DNA of 64,000 nucleotides, from positions 23,511,501 through 23,575,500 of the forward strand of contig NC_065577.1 in the NCBI RefSeq assembly GCF_937616625.2, in the 5' to 3' direction. Every line of letters begins with the position of its first letter. Positions within the stretch are counted from its first letter, which is position 1. The position numbers and the translations under genes are program-made. The notes under the pieces are model-generated. The model made no database searches. It was not told where the DNA came from and saw nothing but the letters and a program-made list of their open reading frames with translations. Shown here one piece after another: positions 1 to 13,400 of the stretch. This stretch comes from Mercurialis annua. Its lineage: Eukaryota; Streptophyta; Magnoliopsida; Malpighiales; Euphorbiaceae.

Positions 1-2418
1 AAACGTTTGGCTTAAATTGCTAAAAAGACAAAACGTTTGGATTTGAATCATAACGTTTGGAAACGTTTGTATTTGTGTAGTACCGTTTGTAAACATTTGG
101 ATTTGTTTAGTAACGTTTGTAAACGTTTGGCTTAAATCGCTAAAACCGTTAAACGTTTAAGATTTCGTAACGTTTGTAAACGTTTTGCTTAAATTGCTCA
201 AAAGGTGAAACACTTGGATTTGTTTTATAACTCTTCTAAACGTTTGGCCTAAATTGCTAAAAAGGTGAAACGTTTGTATTTGTTCCGTAACGTTTGGAAA
301 CGTTTTACTTAAATCGCTAAACAGGTGAAAAGTTTGGATTTGTTTCATAACGTTTGTAAACGTTTGGCTTAAATTTTTAAAAAGGTGACACGTTTAGATT
401 TGTTTCGTAACCTTTGTAAAAGTTTGGCTTAAGTCGCTTAAAAGCTGAAACGTTTGGATTTTTTTCTTAACATTTGTAAACGTTTTGCTTAAATTGCTAA
501 AAAGGTGACATGTTTGGATTTGTTTCGTAACCTTTGTAAACGTTCGGCTTAAATCTCTAAAAAGGTGAAACGTTTGGATTTGTTTCGTAACGTTTGTAAA
601 TGTTTTGCTTAAATTGCTATAACGGTGACATGTTTTGATTTGTTTCATAACCTTTATAAACGTTTGACTTAAATCGCTAAAAAGGTGAAATGATTGGATT
701 TGTTTCGTAACGGTTGTAAACGTTTGGCTTAAATCGTTAAAAAGGTGAAACGTATGAATTTATTTCCTAACGTTTGTAAACGTTTTGCTTAAATTGCTAA
801 AATGGGGAAATGCTGAGATTTGTTCTGTATTGTTTGAAAACCTTTCGCTTAAATCGCTAAAAAGGTGAAACGTTTGTTTTTGTTTCGTAACGTTTGTAAA
901 CGTTCGGCTTATATCGCAAAAAAGGTGAAACGCTTGGATTTGTTTCGTAACGTTTGTAAATGTTTGGCTTAAATTGCTAAAAATGTGAAACGTTTGGATT
1001 TGTTTCGTAACATTTTAAACATTTAAATTGCTAAAAAGGTGAAACACTTGGATTTGTTTCGTAACGTTTGTAAACGTTTTGCTTATATCGCTAAAAAGGT
1101 GAAACGCTTGGATTGTTTCGTAACGTTTGTAAACGTTTGGCTTAAATCTCTAAAAATATGAAACGATTGGATTTATTTCCCAAAGTTTGTAAATGTTTGG
1201 CTTGAATTGCTAAAAAGGCAAAACGCTTGGATTTGTTTCGTAAAGTTTGTAAACGTTGGCTTAAATTACTAAAAAGGTGAAACGCTTGGATTTTTTTCAG
1301 AACGTTTGTAAATGTTTGGCATAAATTGCTCAAAAGGTGAAACGCTTGGATTTATTTCGTAAAGATGGTATACGTTTAACCTAAATTGTTAAAAAGGTGA
1401 AATGATTGGTTTTGTTACGTAATGTTTGTAAAGGTTTGGCTTAAATTGCTAAAAATGAGAAACATTTAGATTTGTTTCGTAACGTTTTAAACGTTTGGTT
1501 TGGTTTCGTAACGTTTGTAAATGTTTGCATAAATCGCGAAAAAGATAAAATGTTTGGATTTGTTTCGTAACGTTAGTTAACGTTTGGCTTAAATTGCTAA
1601 AAAGGTGAAACGGTTGGATTTGTTGCATAACGTTTGTAAACGTTTGGATTAAATTGCTAAAAAGGTGAAACATTTGGATTTGTTTCATAGCCTTTGTAAA
1701 CGTTTGGCTAAAATAGCTAAAAAGGTGAAACATTTGGATTTTTTTCGTAACGTTTATAAACGTTTGGTTTAAATTGCTATAAAGGTGAAACGCTTGGACT
1801 TGTTTCGTAACGTTTGTAAACGTTTGGCTTAAATTGCTAAAAAGGTGAAACACTTGGATTTGTTTCGTAACGTTTGTAAACGTTTGGCTTAAATTACGAA
1901 AAAGGGGGAACTCCTGGATTTGTTTTGTAACCTTTGTAAACGTTTGGCTTATATCGCTACAAAGGCAAAACGCTTGGATTTGTTTCGTAACGTTTGTAAA
2001 CATTCGGCCTAAATCGTAAAAAATGGGAAACGTTTGGATTTGTTTCGTAACGTTTGTAAACGTTTCACTTAAATTGCTTAAAAATTGAAACATTTGGATT
2101 TGTTTCACAACGTTTGTAAACGTTTGGATTTGTTTCATGATGTTTGTAAACGTTTGGCGTAAATCGCTAAAAAGGTGAAAAAAATTGGGTTTATTTCGTA
2201 ACGTTTGTAAACGTTTGGTTTAAATTTCTAAAAAAGTGAAACGCTTTGATTTGATCCGGAATGTTTGTAAATGTTTGGCTTAAATTGCTAAAAAGGTGAA
2301 ACGCTTGGATTTGTTTCGTAATGTTTGTAAACATTTGGCTTAAATTGCTAAAAAGGTGAAACGTCTGGATTTGTATCGTAACGTTTGTAACCGTTAGGCT
2401 TATATCGCTAAAAATGTG
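1..2418 (+). repeat. 60-bp satellite array, block A
   Basis: Head-to-tail copies of a 60-bp monomer fill this block, and phase is kept so well that successive 60-base lines align by eye over long stretches. Each monomer has four 15-bp parts, beginning CGTTTGGATTTG, CGTAACGTTTG, CGTTTGGCTTAAA and GCTAAAAAGGTG. Copies differ mainly at CpG positions and by occasional short indels. The block starts before the window and stops at an LTR fragment. No gene is visible. Its minus strand stays open in one frame because 60 is a multiple of three, which yields long artificial reading frames such as 1449-2138. Function is unknown; such arrays usually sit in centromeric, pericentromeric or subtelomeric heterochromatin. 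Confidence 0.97.
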
Positions 2419-2619
2419 CCGTCTAAGGCTAAAGCTGAAATCAAAGGAGTCATGAAACTTACCGGAACAGCAGAGTTTGAGGGATGATTGAGGCAGTAAT
2501 TCTCAATGAAAATGGATGTTTAAGATGTCTAGAGTTTGTTTGTAGTGTGGAGAATAGATTAGAGTTGAATTTTAGGTATTTAAGTAGGTCGTTTAGATTG
2601 AAAACGAGTGACGAAAGTG

Positions 2620-2639
2620 CCCCCCCCCCCCCCCCCCCC
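2620..2639. repeat. Poly-C tract of 20 bases
   Basis: Twenty consecutive C residues lie inside the LTR fragment. The matching place in the solo LTR (near 39889) has only five Gs on the opposite strand, so the tract expanded here. Its exact length may be affected by sequencing or assembly error. Confidence 0.85.
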
Positions 2640-2649
2640 GAAATAGAAG

Positions 2650-2783
2650 AGCTGGTCTCGAACGAGACCAGCTAATTTTCAAGGTTCTCGTTCGAGAACC
2701 TACAAGTTCTCTAACGAGAACTTGTTCCTGAACCTCAAGTCTCGTTCGAGACCTGGGTTACCAGCAAGTGGTTCAACCACTTG
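2650..2783. repeat. Palindrome cluster in LTR fragment
   Basis: Successive inverted repeats with about 9-11 bp arms: AGCTGGTCTCG/CGAGACCAGCT (2650-2673), AGGTTCTCG/CGAGAACCT, an imperfect AAGTTCTC/GAGAACTT, a partial AGTCTCG/CGAGACCT, and CAAGTGGTT/AACCACTTG (2765-2783). They match in order the cluster of the solo LTR at 39733-39875. In the LTR this lies in the presumed U3 region. Confidence 0.85.
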
Positions 2784-3189
2784 GTTAAAACACACCTTAA
2801 TGGATTTCTTTTTTTCTAAAAAAATATTGAACCTAAACCGAACCGAACCACGAAATTTTAAAAAAAATTCTAAAAAGAAATCGGAAACTCATCGGAAAAT
2901 TTTAAGGATTTTTACGGGATATTAGATTTTTTTCATAACGTTTGTAAACATTTGGCTTAAATAGCTAAAAAGGTGAAACGTTTGGATTTGTTTCGTAACG
3001 TTTGTAAACGTTTAGCTTAAATTGCTAAAAAGGTGAAACGCTTGGATTTGTTTCGTAACGTTTGTAAATATTTGGCTTATATTTCTAAAAAGGTGAAACG
3101 CTTGGTTTTATTTCGTTACATTTGTAAACGTTTGGCTCATATTGCTATAAAGGTGAAACATTTGGATTTGTTTCGTAACGGTTGTAAAC

Positions 3190-6100
3190 GTTTGGCTTTG
3201 TGTTGTAACGTTTATAAACTTTTTGCTTAAATCGCTAAAATGGTGAAACGTTTGAATTTATTTCGTAACTTTTTAACGTTTGGATTTGTTTCAAAACATT
3301 TGGAATTGTTTCGTAACATTTGTAAACGTTTGGCTTCAATCACTTAAAAGGTGAAACATTTAGATTTGTTTCGTAACATTAATAAATGTTTGGCTTAAAT
3401 TGCTAACTTGAAATTTTTTCATAACGTTTGTAAACGTTTGACTTAAATCGCTAAATAGGTGAAACATTTGGACTTATTTCATAACCATTGTAAACGCTTG
3501 GCTTAAATCGTTAAAAAGGTGAAACATTTGGAATTTTTTGTAGCGTTTGTAAACATTTGGCTTAAATAGCTAAAAAGGTGAAACATTTGGATTTGTTTCA
3601 TAACGTTTGTAAACGTTTGGCTTAAATTGCTAAAAAGGTGAAACGCTTGGATTTGTTTCGTAACGTTTGTAAACGTTTGGCTTAAATTGCTAAAAAGGTG
3701 AAACATTTGGTTTTGTTTCGTAACATGTGTAAACGTTTGGCAAATATTGCCATAAAGGGGAAACGCTCCGATTTGTTTCGTAGCGGTTGTAAACGTTTAG
3801 CTTTGTGTCGTAATGTTTGTAATTTTTTTGCTTAAATTGCTAAAAAGGTGAAACGCTTGGTTTTGTTTCGTAACGTTTTTTGGCTTAAATCGTTAAAAAT
3901 ATGAAATGTTTGTATGTGTTTCGTAACGTTTTAAACGTTTGGTTTTGTTTCGAAACAATTTAAAGGTTTGGTTTTATTTCGTAATGTTTGTAAACGTTTG
4001 GCTTAAATCGCTAAAATGGGGAAACGTTTGGATTTGTTTTGTAACATTTGTAAACGTTTTGCTTAAATCGCGAAAAAGGTGAAACGTTTGGTTTTGTTTC
4101 GTAACATTTGTAAACGTTTTGCTTATATTGCGAAAAAGGGGAAACGCTTCGATTTGTTTCGGTACGTTTATAAACGTTTGGCTTAAATTGCTAAAAAGGC
4201 GAAACGCTTAGATTTGTAACGTAACGTTTGTAAACGTTTTGCTTAAATCGCTAAAAAGGTGAAACGTTTGGTTTTGTTTCGTAGCGTTTGTAAACATTTT
4301 GCTTAAATTTCTAAAAAAAGTGAAACGCTTGGATTTGTTTCATAACGTTTGTAAACGTTTGGCTTAAATTGCTAAAATGGTGAAACGCTCGGATTTGTTT
4401 CGTAACGTTTGTAAACGTTTTGTTTTGTAACGTTTGGATTTGTTTCGTAACGTTTTGTAAAACGTTTGGCTTAAATCAGTAAAAAGGTGAAACGATTGGA
4501 TTTGTTTCGTAACGTTTGTAAATATTTAGCTTAAATCTCTAAAAAGGTGTAACGTTTGGATTTGTTTTGCAATGTTTATAAACATTTGGCTTAAATTGCT
4601 AAAAAGGTGGAAAGCATGGATTTGTTTCGTAACGTTTTATATGTTTGGTTTTGTTTTGTAATGTTTGTAAGTGTTTGGCGTAAATCACAAAATAGGTGAA
4701 ACTTCCTGTTTTGTTTCGTAACGTTTGTAAACGTTTGGCTTTAATCGCTAAAATGGGGAAACGTTTGGATTTGTTTCGTAATGTTTGTAAATGTTTGGCT
4801 TAAATCGCTAAAAAGGTGAAACGTTTGGATTTGTTTCGTAACGTTTTTTAACGTTTGTCTTAAATCGCTAAAAAGGTGAAACGCTTGGATTTGTTTCGTA
4901 ACGTTAGTAAGCGTTTTGCTTATATTGCTAAAAAGGTGAAACGCTTGGATTTTTTTCGTAATGTTTTTAAACGTTTGTCTTAAAATGTAAGAAAGGTGAA
5001 ACGCTTTGATTTGTTTCGTAACTTTTTTAAACATTTTGCTTAAATCGCTAACAAGGTGAAACATTTGGTTTTGTTTCGTAGCGTTTGTAAACATTTTGCT
5101 TAAATTGCTAAAAAGGTGAAACGCTTGGATTTGTTTCAAAAGGTTTGCAAACGTTTGGCATAAATCGCTAAAAAGGTGAGACGCTTGGATTTGTTTCGTA
5201 ACGTTTTTAAACGTTTGTTTTGTTTCGTAACATTTGGATTTGTTTCGTAGTGTTTGTAAACGTTTGGCTTATATTCCTAAAAAGGGGAAAAATTTGAAAT
5301 TTCGTATTTGTTTCGTAGCGTTTTTAACGTTTGTTTTTGTTTCGTAACATTTGTAAATGTTCGGCTTAAATCGCAAAAATGGGAAATATTTGTATTTGTT
5401 TCGAAACTTCTGTAATCGTTTGGCTTAAATCGCTAAAAAGGTGAAACGTTTGGATTTGTTTCTCATCATTTCTAAACGTTTGGTTTAAATTGCTAAAAAG
5501 GTGACACGTTTGGATTTGTTTCATAACCTTGGTAAACGTTTGGGTTAAATCACTAAAAAGGAGAAACGTTTGGTTTTGTTTCAAAAACATTGTAAACGTT
5601 TGGCTCAAATCGCTAAAAAGGTGAAACGTTTGGATTTGTTTCATAACGTTTGTAAACGTTTTGATTAAATTGCTAAAAGGGTTAAACTTTTGGATTTATT
5701 TCGTAGTGTTTTAAACGTTTGGCTTAAATAGCTAAAAAGGCGAAATGTTTGGATTTGTTTTGTAACGTTTGTAAACATTTGGATTCAATCGCTAAAAAGG
5801 TGAAACTTTTGGATTTGTTTCGTAGCGTTTTTAAACGTTTGGCTTAAATCGCTAAAAATGGGAAACGTTTGGTTTTGTTCCGTAACATTAGTAAACGTTT
5901 GCCTTAAATCGCTAAAAAGGTGAAACATTTGGTTTGGCTTATATCGCTATAAAGGTGAAACGCTTGGATTTTTTCGTAACGTTTGTAAACGTTTGGCTTT
6001 GTGCCGTAACCTTTTTAAAGTTTTTGCTTAAATCGCTAAAATGAAGAAACGTTTGAATTTGCTTCGTAACTTTTTAAACGTTTGGATTTGTTTCAAAACA

Positions 6101-9100
6101 ATTGGAATTATTTCGTAACATTTGTAAACCTTTGGCTTCAATCACTAAAAAGGTGAAACGTTTGGATTTGTTTCGTAATGTTTGTAAACATTTGGCTTAA
6201 ATTGCTAAAAAGGTGAAACGCTTGGATTTATTTTGTAACGTTTGTAAACGTTTGGCTTAAATCGTTAAATAGGTGAAACATTTGGATTTGTTTCATATCC
6301 TTCGTAAACGTTTGGCTTAAATCGCTAAAAAGGTGAAACGTTTGGATTTTTTTCATAACGTTTGTAAACATTTGGCTTAAATAGCTAAAAAGGTGAAACG
6401 TTTGGATTTGTTTCGTAGCGTTTGTAAACGTTTGAATTAAATTTTTAAAAGGGTGAAACTCTTGGATTTGTTTTAAAACGTTTGGAAACGTTTGGCTTAA
6501 ATTGCTAAAAAGGTGAAACGCTTGGATTTGTTTCGTAACGTTTGTAAACATCTGGCTTAAATTGCTAAAAAGGTGAAACACTTGGTTTTGTTTCGTAACA
6601 TTTGTAAACGCTTGGCTTAAATCGCTAAAAATTTGAAAATGTTTGTATTTGTTTCGTAACGTTTTAAACGTTTGGTTTTGCTTCGAAACATTTTAAATGT
6701 TTGGTTTTGTTTCGTAACGTTTGTAAACATTTGGCTTAAATCGATAAAATGGGGAAATGTTTGGATTTGTTTCGTAACGTTTGTAAACGTTTTGCTTATA
6801 TCGATAAAAAGGTGAAACGTTTGGTTTTGTTTCGTAACGTTTATAAACGTTTTGCTTATATTTCAAAAAAGGGGAAACACTTCGATTTGGTTCGTAACGT
6901 TTGTAAACGTTTGACTTAAATTGCTAAAACGGCGAAACGCTTGGATTTGTTTCGTAACATTTGTAAACGTTTTGCTTAAATCGCCAAAAAGGTAAAACAT
7001 TTAGTTTTGTTTCGTAGCGTTTGTAAACATTTGGCTTATATTGCTAAAAAGGGGAAATGCTTGGATTTGTTTCGTATCATTTGTAAACGTTTTGCTTAAA
7101 TTGCTAAAATGGGGAAACACATGGATTTGTTTCGTAAAGTTTGTTAACGTTTTGTTTTGTTTCATAACGTTTGAATTTGTTTCGTAACGTTTCTAAAATG
7201 TTTGGCATAAATCGGTAAAAAGGTGAAAGGATTGGATTTGTTTCATAACGTATGTAAATGTTTGGCTTAAATCTCTAAAAAGGTGTAACGTTTGGATTTG
7301 TTTCACAACATTTATAAACGTTTGGCTTAAATTGCTAAAAAGGTGAAACGCTTGGATTTGTTTCGTAACGTTATAAATGTTTGGTTTTGTTTCGTAATGT
7401 TTGGCTTAAATCGCAAAAAAGGTGAAACGTCCTGTTTTGTTTCGTAACGTTTGTAAACGTTTGGCTTTAATCGGTAAAATGGTGAAACGTTTAGATTTGT
7501 TTCGTAATGTTCGTAAACGTTTGGCTTAAATCGATAAAAAGGTGAAACATTTGGATTGGTTTCGTAGCGTTTTTTCATGTTTGGCTTAAATCGCTAAAAA
7601 GGTGAAACGCTTAGATTTGTTTTGTAACGTTTATAAGGGTTTGCTTATATTGCTAAAAAGGTGAAACGCTTGGATTTTTTTTGTATTGTTTTTTAACGTT
7701 CGTCTTAATTTGCTAAAAAGGTGAAATGCTTGGATTTGTTTCGTAGCGTTTGTAAACGTTTTGCTCAAATCGCTAACAAGATGAAACGCTTGGATTTGTT
7801 TTGTAACGTTTATAAGCGTTTTGCTTGTATTGCTATAAAGGTGAAACACTTGGATTTGTTTCGTATTGTTTTTAAACGTTTTTCTTAATTTGCTAAAAAG
7901 GTAAAACACTTGGATTTGTTTTATAACATTTGTAAACGTTTTGCTTAAATCACTAACAAGGTGAAGCGTTTAGTTTTGTTTTGTAACGTTTGTAAACGTT
8001 TTGCTTAAATTGCTAAAAACGTGAAACGCTTCGATTTGTTTTGTAACGTTTGTAACCGTTTGCCTTAAATTGCTAAAATTGTGAAAAGCTTGGATTTGTT
8101 TCGTAACGTTTGTAAATGTTTGTTTTGTTTAGTAACGTTTGGATTTGTTTGGTAACGTTTGTCAACGTTTCGCTTAAATCGCTAAAAAGGTGAAACGATT
8201 GGATTTGTTTCGTAACATTTGTAAACGTTTGGCTTAAATCGCTAAAAAGGTATAACGCTTGGATTTGTTTCGCAACATTTATAAACATTCGGCTTAAACT
8301 GCTAAAAAGGTGAAACACTTGGATTTGTTTCGTGACGTTTTAAACGTTTGGTTTTTTTATGTAATGTTTGTACACATTTGGCTTAAATTGCTAAAATGGG
8401 GAAACGTTTGGGTTTGTTTCGTAGCGTTTGTAAACGTTTGGCTTAAATTGCTAAAAGGGTGAAACACTTGGATTTGTTTCGTAACGTTTGTAAACGTTTG
8501 GCTTAAATTGCTAAAAAGGTGAAACGCTTGGATTTGTTTCGTAGCGTTTGTAAACATTTGGCTTAAATTGCTAAAAAGGTGAAACACTTGGTTTTGTTTC
8601 GTAACGTTTGTAAACGTTTTGCTTAAATCGCTAAAAATTTGAAATGTTTGTCTTTGTTTTGTAACATTTTCAACGTTTGGTTTTGTTTCGAAACATTTTA
8701 AACGTTTGGTTTTGTTTCATAACGTTTATAAACATTTGGATTAAATCGCTAAAATGGGAAAATGTTTGGATTTGTTTCGTAACGTTTGTAAACGTTTTGC
8801 TTAAATCGCTAAAAAGGTGAAATGTTTGGTTTTGTTTCGTAACGTTTGTAAACGTTTTGCTTATATTTCTAATAAGGGAAAACGCTTCGATTTGTTTCGT
8901 AACGTTTGTAAACGTTTGGCTTAAATTGCTAAAAAGGCGGAACGCTTGGATTTGTTTTGTAACGTTTGTAAACGCTTTGCTTAAATCGCCAAAAAGGTGA
9001 AACGTTTGGTTTTGTTTCGTAGCGTTTGTAAACGTTTTTCTTATATTGCTAAAAAGGGGAAACCCTTGGATTTATTTCGTAACTTTTGTAAACGTTTGGA

Positions 9101-9600
9101 TTAAATTGCTAAAATGAGGAAACGCTTGGATTTGTTTCGTAACGTTTGTTAACGTTTTGTTTTGTTTCGTAACGTTTGGATTTGTTTCATAACGTTTCTA
9201 AAACTTTTTGCTTGAATCTGTAAAAACATGAAACGAATGGATTTGTTTCGTAACATTTGTAAATATTTGGCTTAAATCTCTAAAAAGGTGTAACGTTTGG
9301 ATTTATTTCGCAACATTTATAAACGTTTGGCTTAAATTGCTAAAAAGGTGAAACGCTTGGATTTGTTTCATAACGTTTTAAATGTTTGGTTTTGTTTCGT
9401 AATGTTGGTAAGTGTTTGGCTTAAATCGCAAAAAAGGTGAAACGTCCTGTTTTTTTTCGTAACGTTTGTAAACGTTTGGCTTTAATCGGTAAAATGGTTA
9501 AACGTTTGGATTTGTTTCGTAATGTTTGTAAACGTTTGGGTTCAATCGATTAAAAGGTGAAACGTTTGGCTTTGTTTCTTAACGTTTGGCTTAAATCGCT
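3190..9600 (+). repeat. Higher-order satellite duplications, about 2.0-2.8 kb period
   Basis: Rare variant monomers recur. The series at 3193-3345 (TTGTGTTGTAACG, AACTTTTTAACG, TTTCAAAACATTTGGAATTG) returns at about 5998-6140. The AACG-TTTTGT doublet at about 4430 returns near 7150 and 9160. The shortened monomer with TCCTGTTTTG at about 4700 returns near 7430 and 9450. Spacings are about 2.8, 2.7 and 2.0 kb. Boundaries are approximate and judged by eye. Confidence 0.6.
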
Positions 9601-10439
9601 AAAAAGGTGAAACGCTTGGATTTGTTTCGTAACGTTTATAAGCATTTTGCTTATATTGCTAAAAAGGTGAAACACTTGGATTTGTTTCGTAATGTTTTTA
9701 TATGTTTGTTTTAATTTGTTAAAAAGGTGAAACGCTTGGATTTGTTTCGTAACGTTTGTAAACGTTTTGCTTAAATCGCTAACAAGGTGAAACGTTTAGT
9801 TTTGTTTTGTAACGTTTGTAAACGTTTTGCTTAAATTGCTAAAAAAGTAAAACGCTTGGATTTGTTTCGTAACGTTTGTAAACCTTTGACTTAAATTGCT
9901 AAAATTATGAAAAGCTTGAATTTATTTCGTAACGTTTGTAAATGTTTGGTTTGTTTCGTAACGTTAGGATTTGTTTGGTAACATTTGTCAACGTTTGGCT
10001 TAAATCGGTAAAAAGATGAAACGATTGGATTTGCTTCGTAACGTTTGTAAACGTTTGGCTTAAATCGCAAAAAAGCTGTAACGCTTGGATTTGTTTCGCA
10101 ACGTTTATAAACATTCGGCTTAAATTGCTAAAAACGTGAAACACTTGGATTTGTTTCGTAACGTTTTAAACGTTTGGTTTTTTTCGTAATGTTTGTAAAC
10201 ATTTGTCGTAAATCGCTAAAATGGTGAAACGTTTGGATTTGTTTTGTAATGTTTGTAAACGTTTGGCTTAAATCGCTTAAATGGGGAAACGTTTGGATTT
10301 GTTTCCTAACGTTTTTCAACGTTTGGCTTCAATCGCTAAAAAGGTGAAACGCTTGGATTTTTTTCGTAACATTTGTATACCTTTGGCTTATATCGCTAAA
10401 AAAGTGAAACGTTTGGATTTGTTTCCTAACGTTTGTAAA

Positions 10440-13400
10440 TGTTTGTCTTAAATCACTAAATAGGTGAAAAGTTTGGATTATATCGCTACAAAGGTGAAAC
10501 GTTTGGATTTTTATATAATGTTTGTAAACGTTTGGCTTAAATTGCTAAAAAGGGGAAACGTTTGGTTTTGTTTTGTAACGTTTGTAAACGTTTGGCTTAA
10601 ACTGCTATAAAGAGGAAACGCTTGGATTTGTTTCGTAAAATTTTGTAAACATTTGGCTTTGTTTCGTAACGTTCGTAAACATTTGACTTAAATCACTAAA
10701 AAGGTGAAACGATGGATTTGTTTCGTAAGGTTTGTAAACGTTTGGCTTAAATAGCTAAAAAGATGAAACACTTGGACTTGTTTCGTAACGTTCGTAAACG
10801 TTTGGCGTAAACTGCTAAAAAGATGAAACATTTGGATTTCTTTCATAACCTTTGTAAACGTTTGGCTAAAATCATAAAAAAGGTGAAACGTGTGGGTTTT
10901 TTCCGTAACGTTTGTAAATGTTTGGATGAAATAGCTAACAAGGTAAACGTTTGGATTTGTTTTGTAACGTTTGTAAATGTTTGGCTTAAATTGCTAAAAA
11001 GGTGAAACGCTTGGATTTATTTCGTAACGTTTGTAAACGTTTTGCTTAAATTGCTAAAAAGGTGAAACTCTTGGATTTGTTTCGTAATGTTTTAAACGTT
11101 TGGCCTAAATTGCTAAAAAGGAGAAATTCTTTGTTTTGTTTTGTCATAGTTTGTAAATGTTTGGCTTAAATCGCTAAAAATGTGAAATGTTAGGATTTGT
11201 TTCGTAACGTTTTAAACGTTTGGTTTTGTTTCGAAAAAGTTTGTATACGTTTGGCTTAAAACGCTAAAAAGGTGAAACGTTTGGATTTGTTTTGTAACGT
11301 TTGTAAACGTTTAGCTTAAATCGCTAAAAAGATGAAATGTTTGGATTTGTTTCGTAACGTTTGTAAAACTTTGGCTTAAATCTCTAAAAAGGTGAAACGT
11401 TTGGATTTGTTTTGTAAAGTTTGTAAACGTTTAGTTTAAATCGCTAAAAATGTGAAACGTTTGGATTTGCTTCTCAACGTTTGTAAACGTTTGGCTTTTT
11501 CTAAAAAAAAAAGTGAAACGCTTGGATTTCTTTCCTAATGTTTTTAAACGTTTGGCTTAAGTTGCTAAAAAGGTGAAACGCTTGGATTTGTTTCGTAACC
11601 TTTGTAAACGTGTGGCTTAAATTTTCTAAAAAGCTGAAACCTTTGGATTTATTTTGTAACCTTTGTAAATGATTGGCTTAAATCGCTAAAAGGGAGAAAC
11701 TTTTGGATTTGTTTCGTAACGTTTGTAAACGTTTGGCTTAAATCGCTAAAAAGGTGAAACGTTTGGATTTAATTCGTATGGTTTGTAAACGTTTGGCTTA
11801 ATCGCCTAAAAAGTGAAACATTTTGATTTGTTTTGTAATGTTTGTAAATGTTTTGCTGAAATCACTAAAAAGGGGAAACATTTGGATTTATTTCGTAACG
11901 CTTGTAAACGTTTGCCTTGAATCCCTAAAAAGGCAAAGCGTTTGGATTAGTTTCTTAAACATGTGTAAACATTTTGCTTAAATCGCTAAAGAGGTGAAAC
12001 GTTTGGATTTGTTTCGTACCGTTTATAAACGTTTGGCTTAAATTGCTAAAAAGGGGAAACGTTTGGATTTGTTTCGTACCGTTTGTAAACGTTTGGCTTA
12101 AATCGCTAAAAAGGTGAAACGTTTGGCTTTATCGATAAAAAGGGTGAAACGTTTGGATTTGTTTCGTAACGTTTGTAAATGTTTGGATTTATTTCTTAAC
12201 GTTTGTATATATTTGGCTAAAGTTTTTAAAAAGGTGAAACGCTTGGATTTGTTTCATTACGTTTGTAAACGTTTGGCTTAAATTACTAAAAGGTGAAACA
12301 CTTGGTTTTGTTTCGTAACGTTTGTAAATGTTTGGCTTAAATTGCTAAATATGGGAAACATTTGGATTATTTTATAACGTGTGTAAATGTTCGTCTTCAA
12401 TCGCTAAAAAGGTAAAATGTTTGGATTTGTTTCGTAACATTTGTAAACGTTTGGCTTAAATCGCTAAAAAGGCGAAACGTTTGGATTTGTTGCTTAACGT
12501 TTTAAACTTTTGGCATAAATCGCTAAAATGGGGAAACTTTTGGATTTGTTTCGTAACATTTGTAAACGTTTGGCTTAAATCGCTAAAAAGGTGAAACGTT
12601 TGGTTTTGTTTAGTAGCGTTTGTAAACGTTCGGCTTAAATCGCTAAAAAGGTCAACCGTTTGGATTTGTTTTCGTAATGTTTGTAAACGTTTTGCTTTAA
12701 TTGCTAAAAAGGTGAAACGCTTGGATTTGTTTCATAGCGTTTGTAAACGTTTGGCTTAAATTGCTAAAAAGGTGAAACACTTGGATTTGTTTCGTAGCGT
12801 TTGTAATCGTTTCGTTTGTTTGGTAACGTTTGTAAACGTTTGGCTTAAATCGCTAAAAAGGGGAAACGTTTGGAATTGTTTCGTAACGTTTGGCTTAAAT
12901 TCCTAAAAAGGTGAAACGTTTGTTTTGTTCTGTAACGTTGGTAAACGTTAGGCTAAAATTGCTAAAATGGTGAAACATTAGATTTGTAACGTTTGTAAAC
13001 GTTTGGCTTACATTGCTAAAAAGGTGAAACGCTTGGATTTGTTTCGTAACGTTTGTAAACATTTGGATTAAATTGCTAAAAAGGCGAAATGTTTGGATTT
13101 TTTTTGTAACGTTTGTAAATGTTTGGCTTAAATCACTAAATAGGTGAAAAGTTTGGATTATATCGCTACAAAGGTGAAACGTTTGGATTTTTATATAATG
13201 TTTGTAAACGTTTGGCTTAAATTGCTAAAAAGGGGAAACGTTTGGTTTTGTTTTGTAACGTTTGTAAACGTTTGGCTTAAACTGCTATAAAGAGGAAATG
13301 CTTGGATTTGTTTCGTAAAATTTTGTAAACATTTGGCTTTGTTTCGTAACGTTTGTAAACATTTGACTTAAATCACTAAAAAGGTGAAACGATGGATTTG

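Larger units (their letters stand above)
2419..2924 (-). mobile_element. Truncated LTR fragment (chromovirus family), inverted
   Basis: Read on the minus strand, this piece begins TAATATCCCGTAAAAATCC and follows the first roughly 450 bp of the solo LTR at 39608, including the poly-purine/pyrimidine stretch, the palindrome cluster and the segment ending near CTCTGCTGTTCC. It lacks the terminal TG and everything after about LTR position 480. The satellite resumes after losing about nine bases, and there is no target duplication, so this is a rearranged or deleted remnant rather than a clean insertion. Short reading frames here (2484-2675, 2722-2925) are chance. Confidence 0.85.

Noticed and set aside
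1449..2138. Minus-strand reading frame of 229 residues, and the other MKQIQ.../MFHLFS... frames throughout the satellite
   Set aside because: They are a by-product of a 60-bp repeat whose one minus frame lacks stops. They begin at random monomers, end at indels, and have no gene context.
1..2418. Regular repeats resembling a CRISPR array
   Set aside because: The repeats are contiguous with no unique spacers, and the context is a plant genome.
2484..2675. 63-residue frame over the poly-C tract, with a proline run
   Set aside because: It lies in an LTR remnant; the proline run is only the C homopolymer.
10823..11005. Plus-strand frames such as MKHLDFFHNLC... in the satellite
   Set aside because: They occur only where the usual TAA in the monomer is mutated; short, repetitive, no coding signal.
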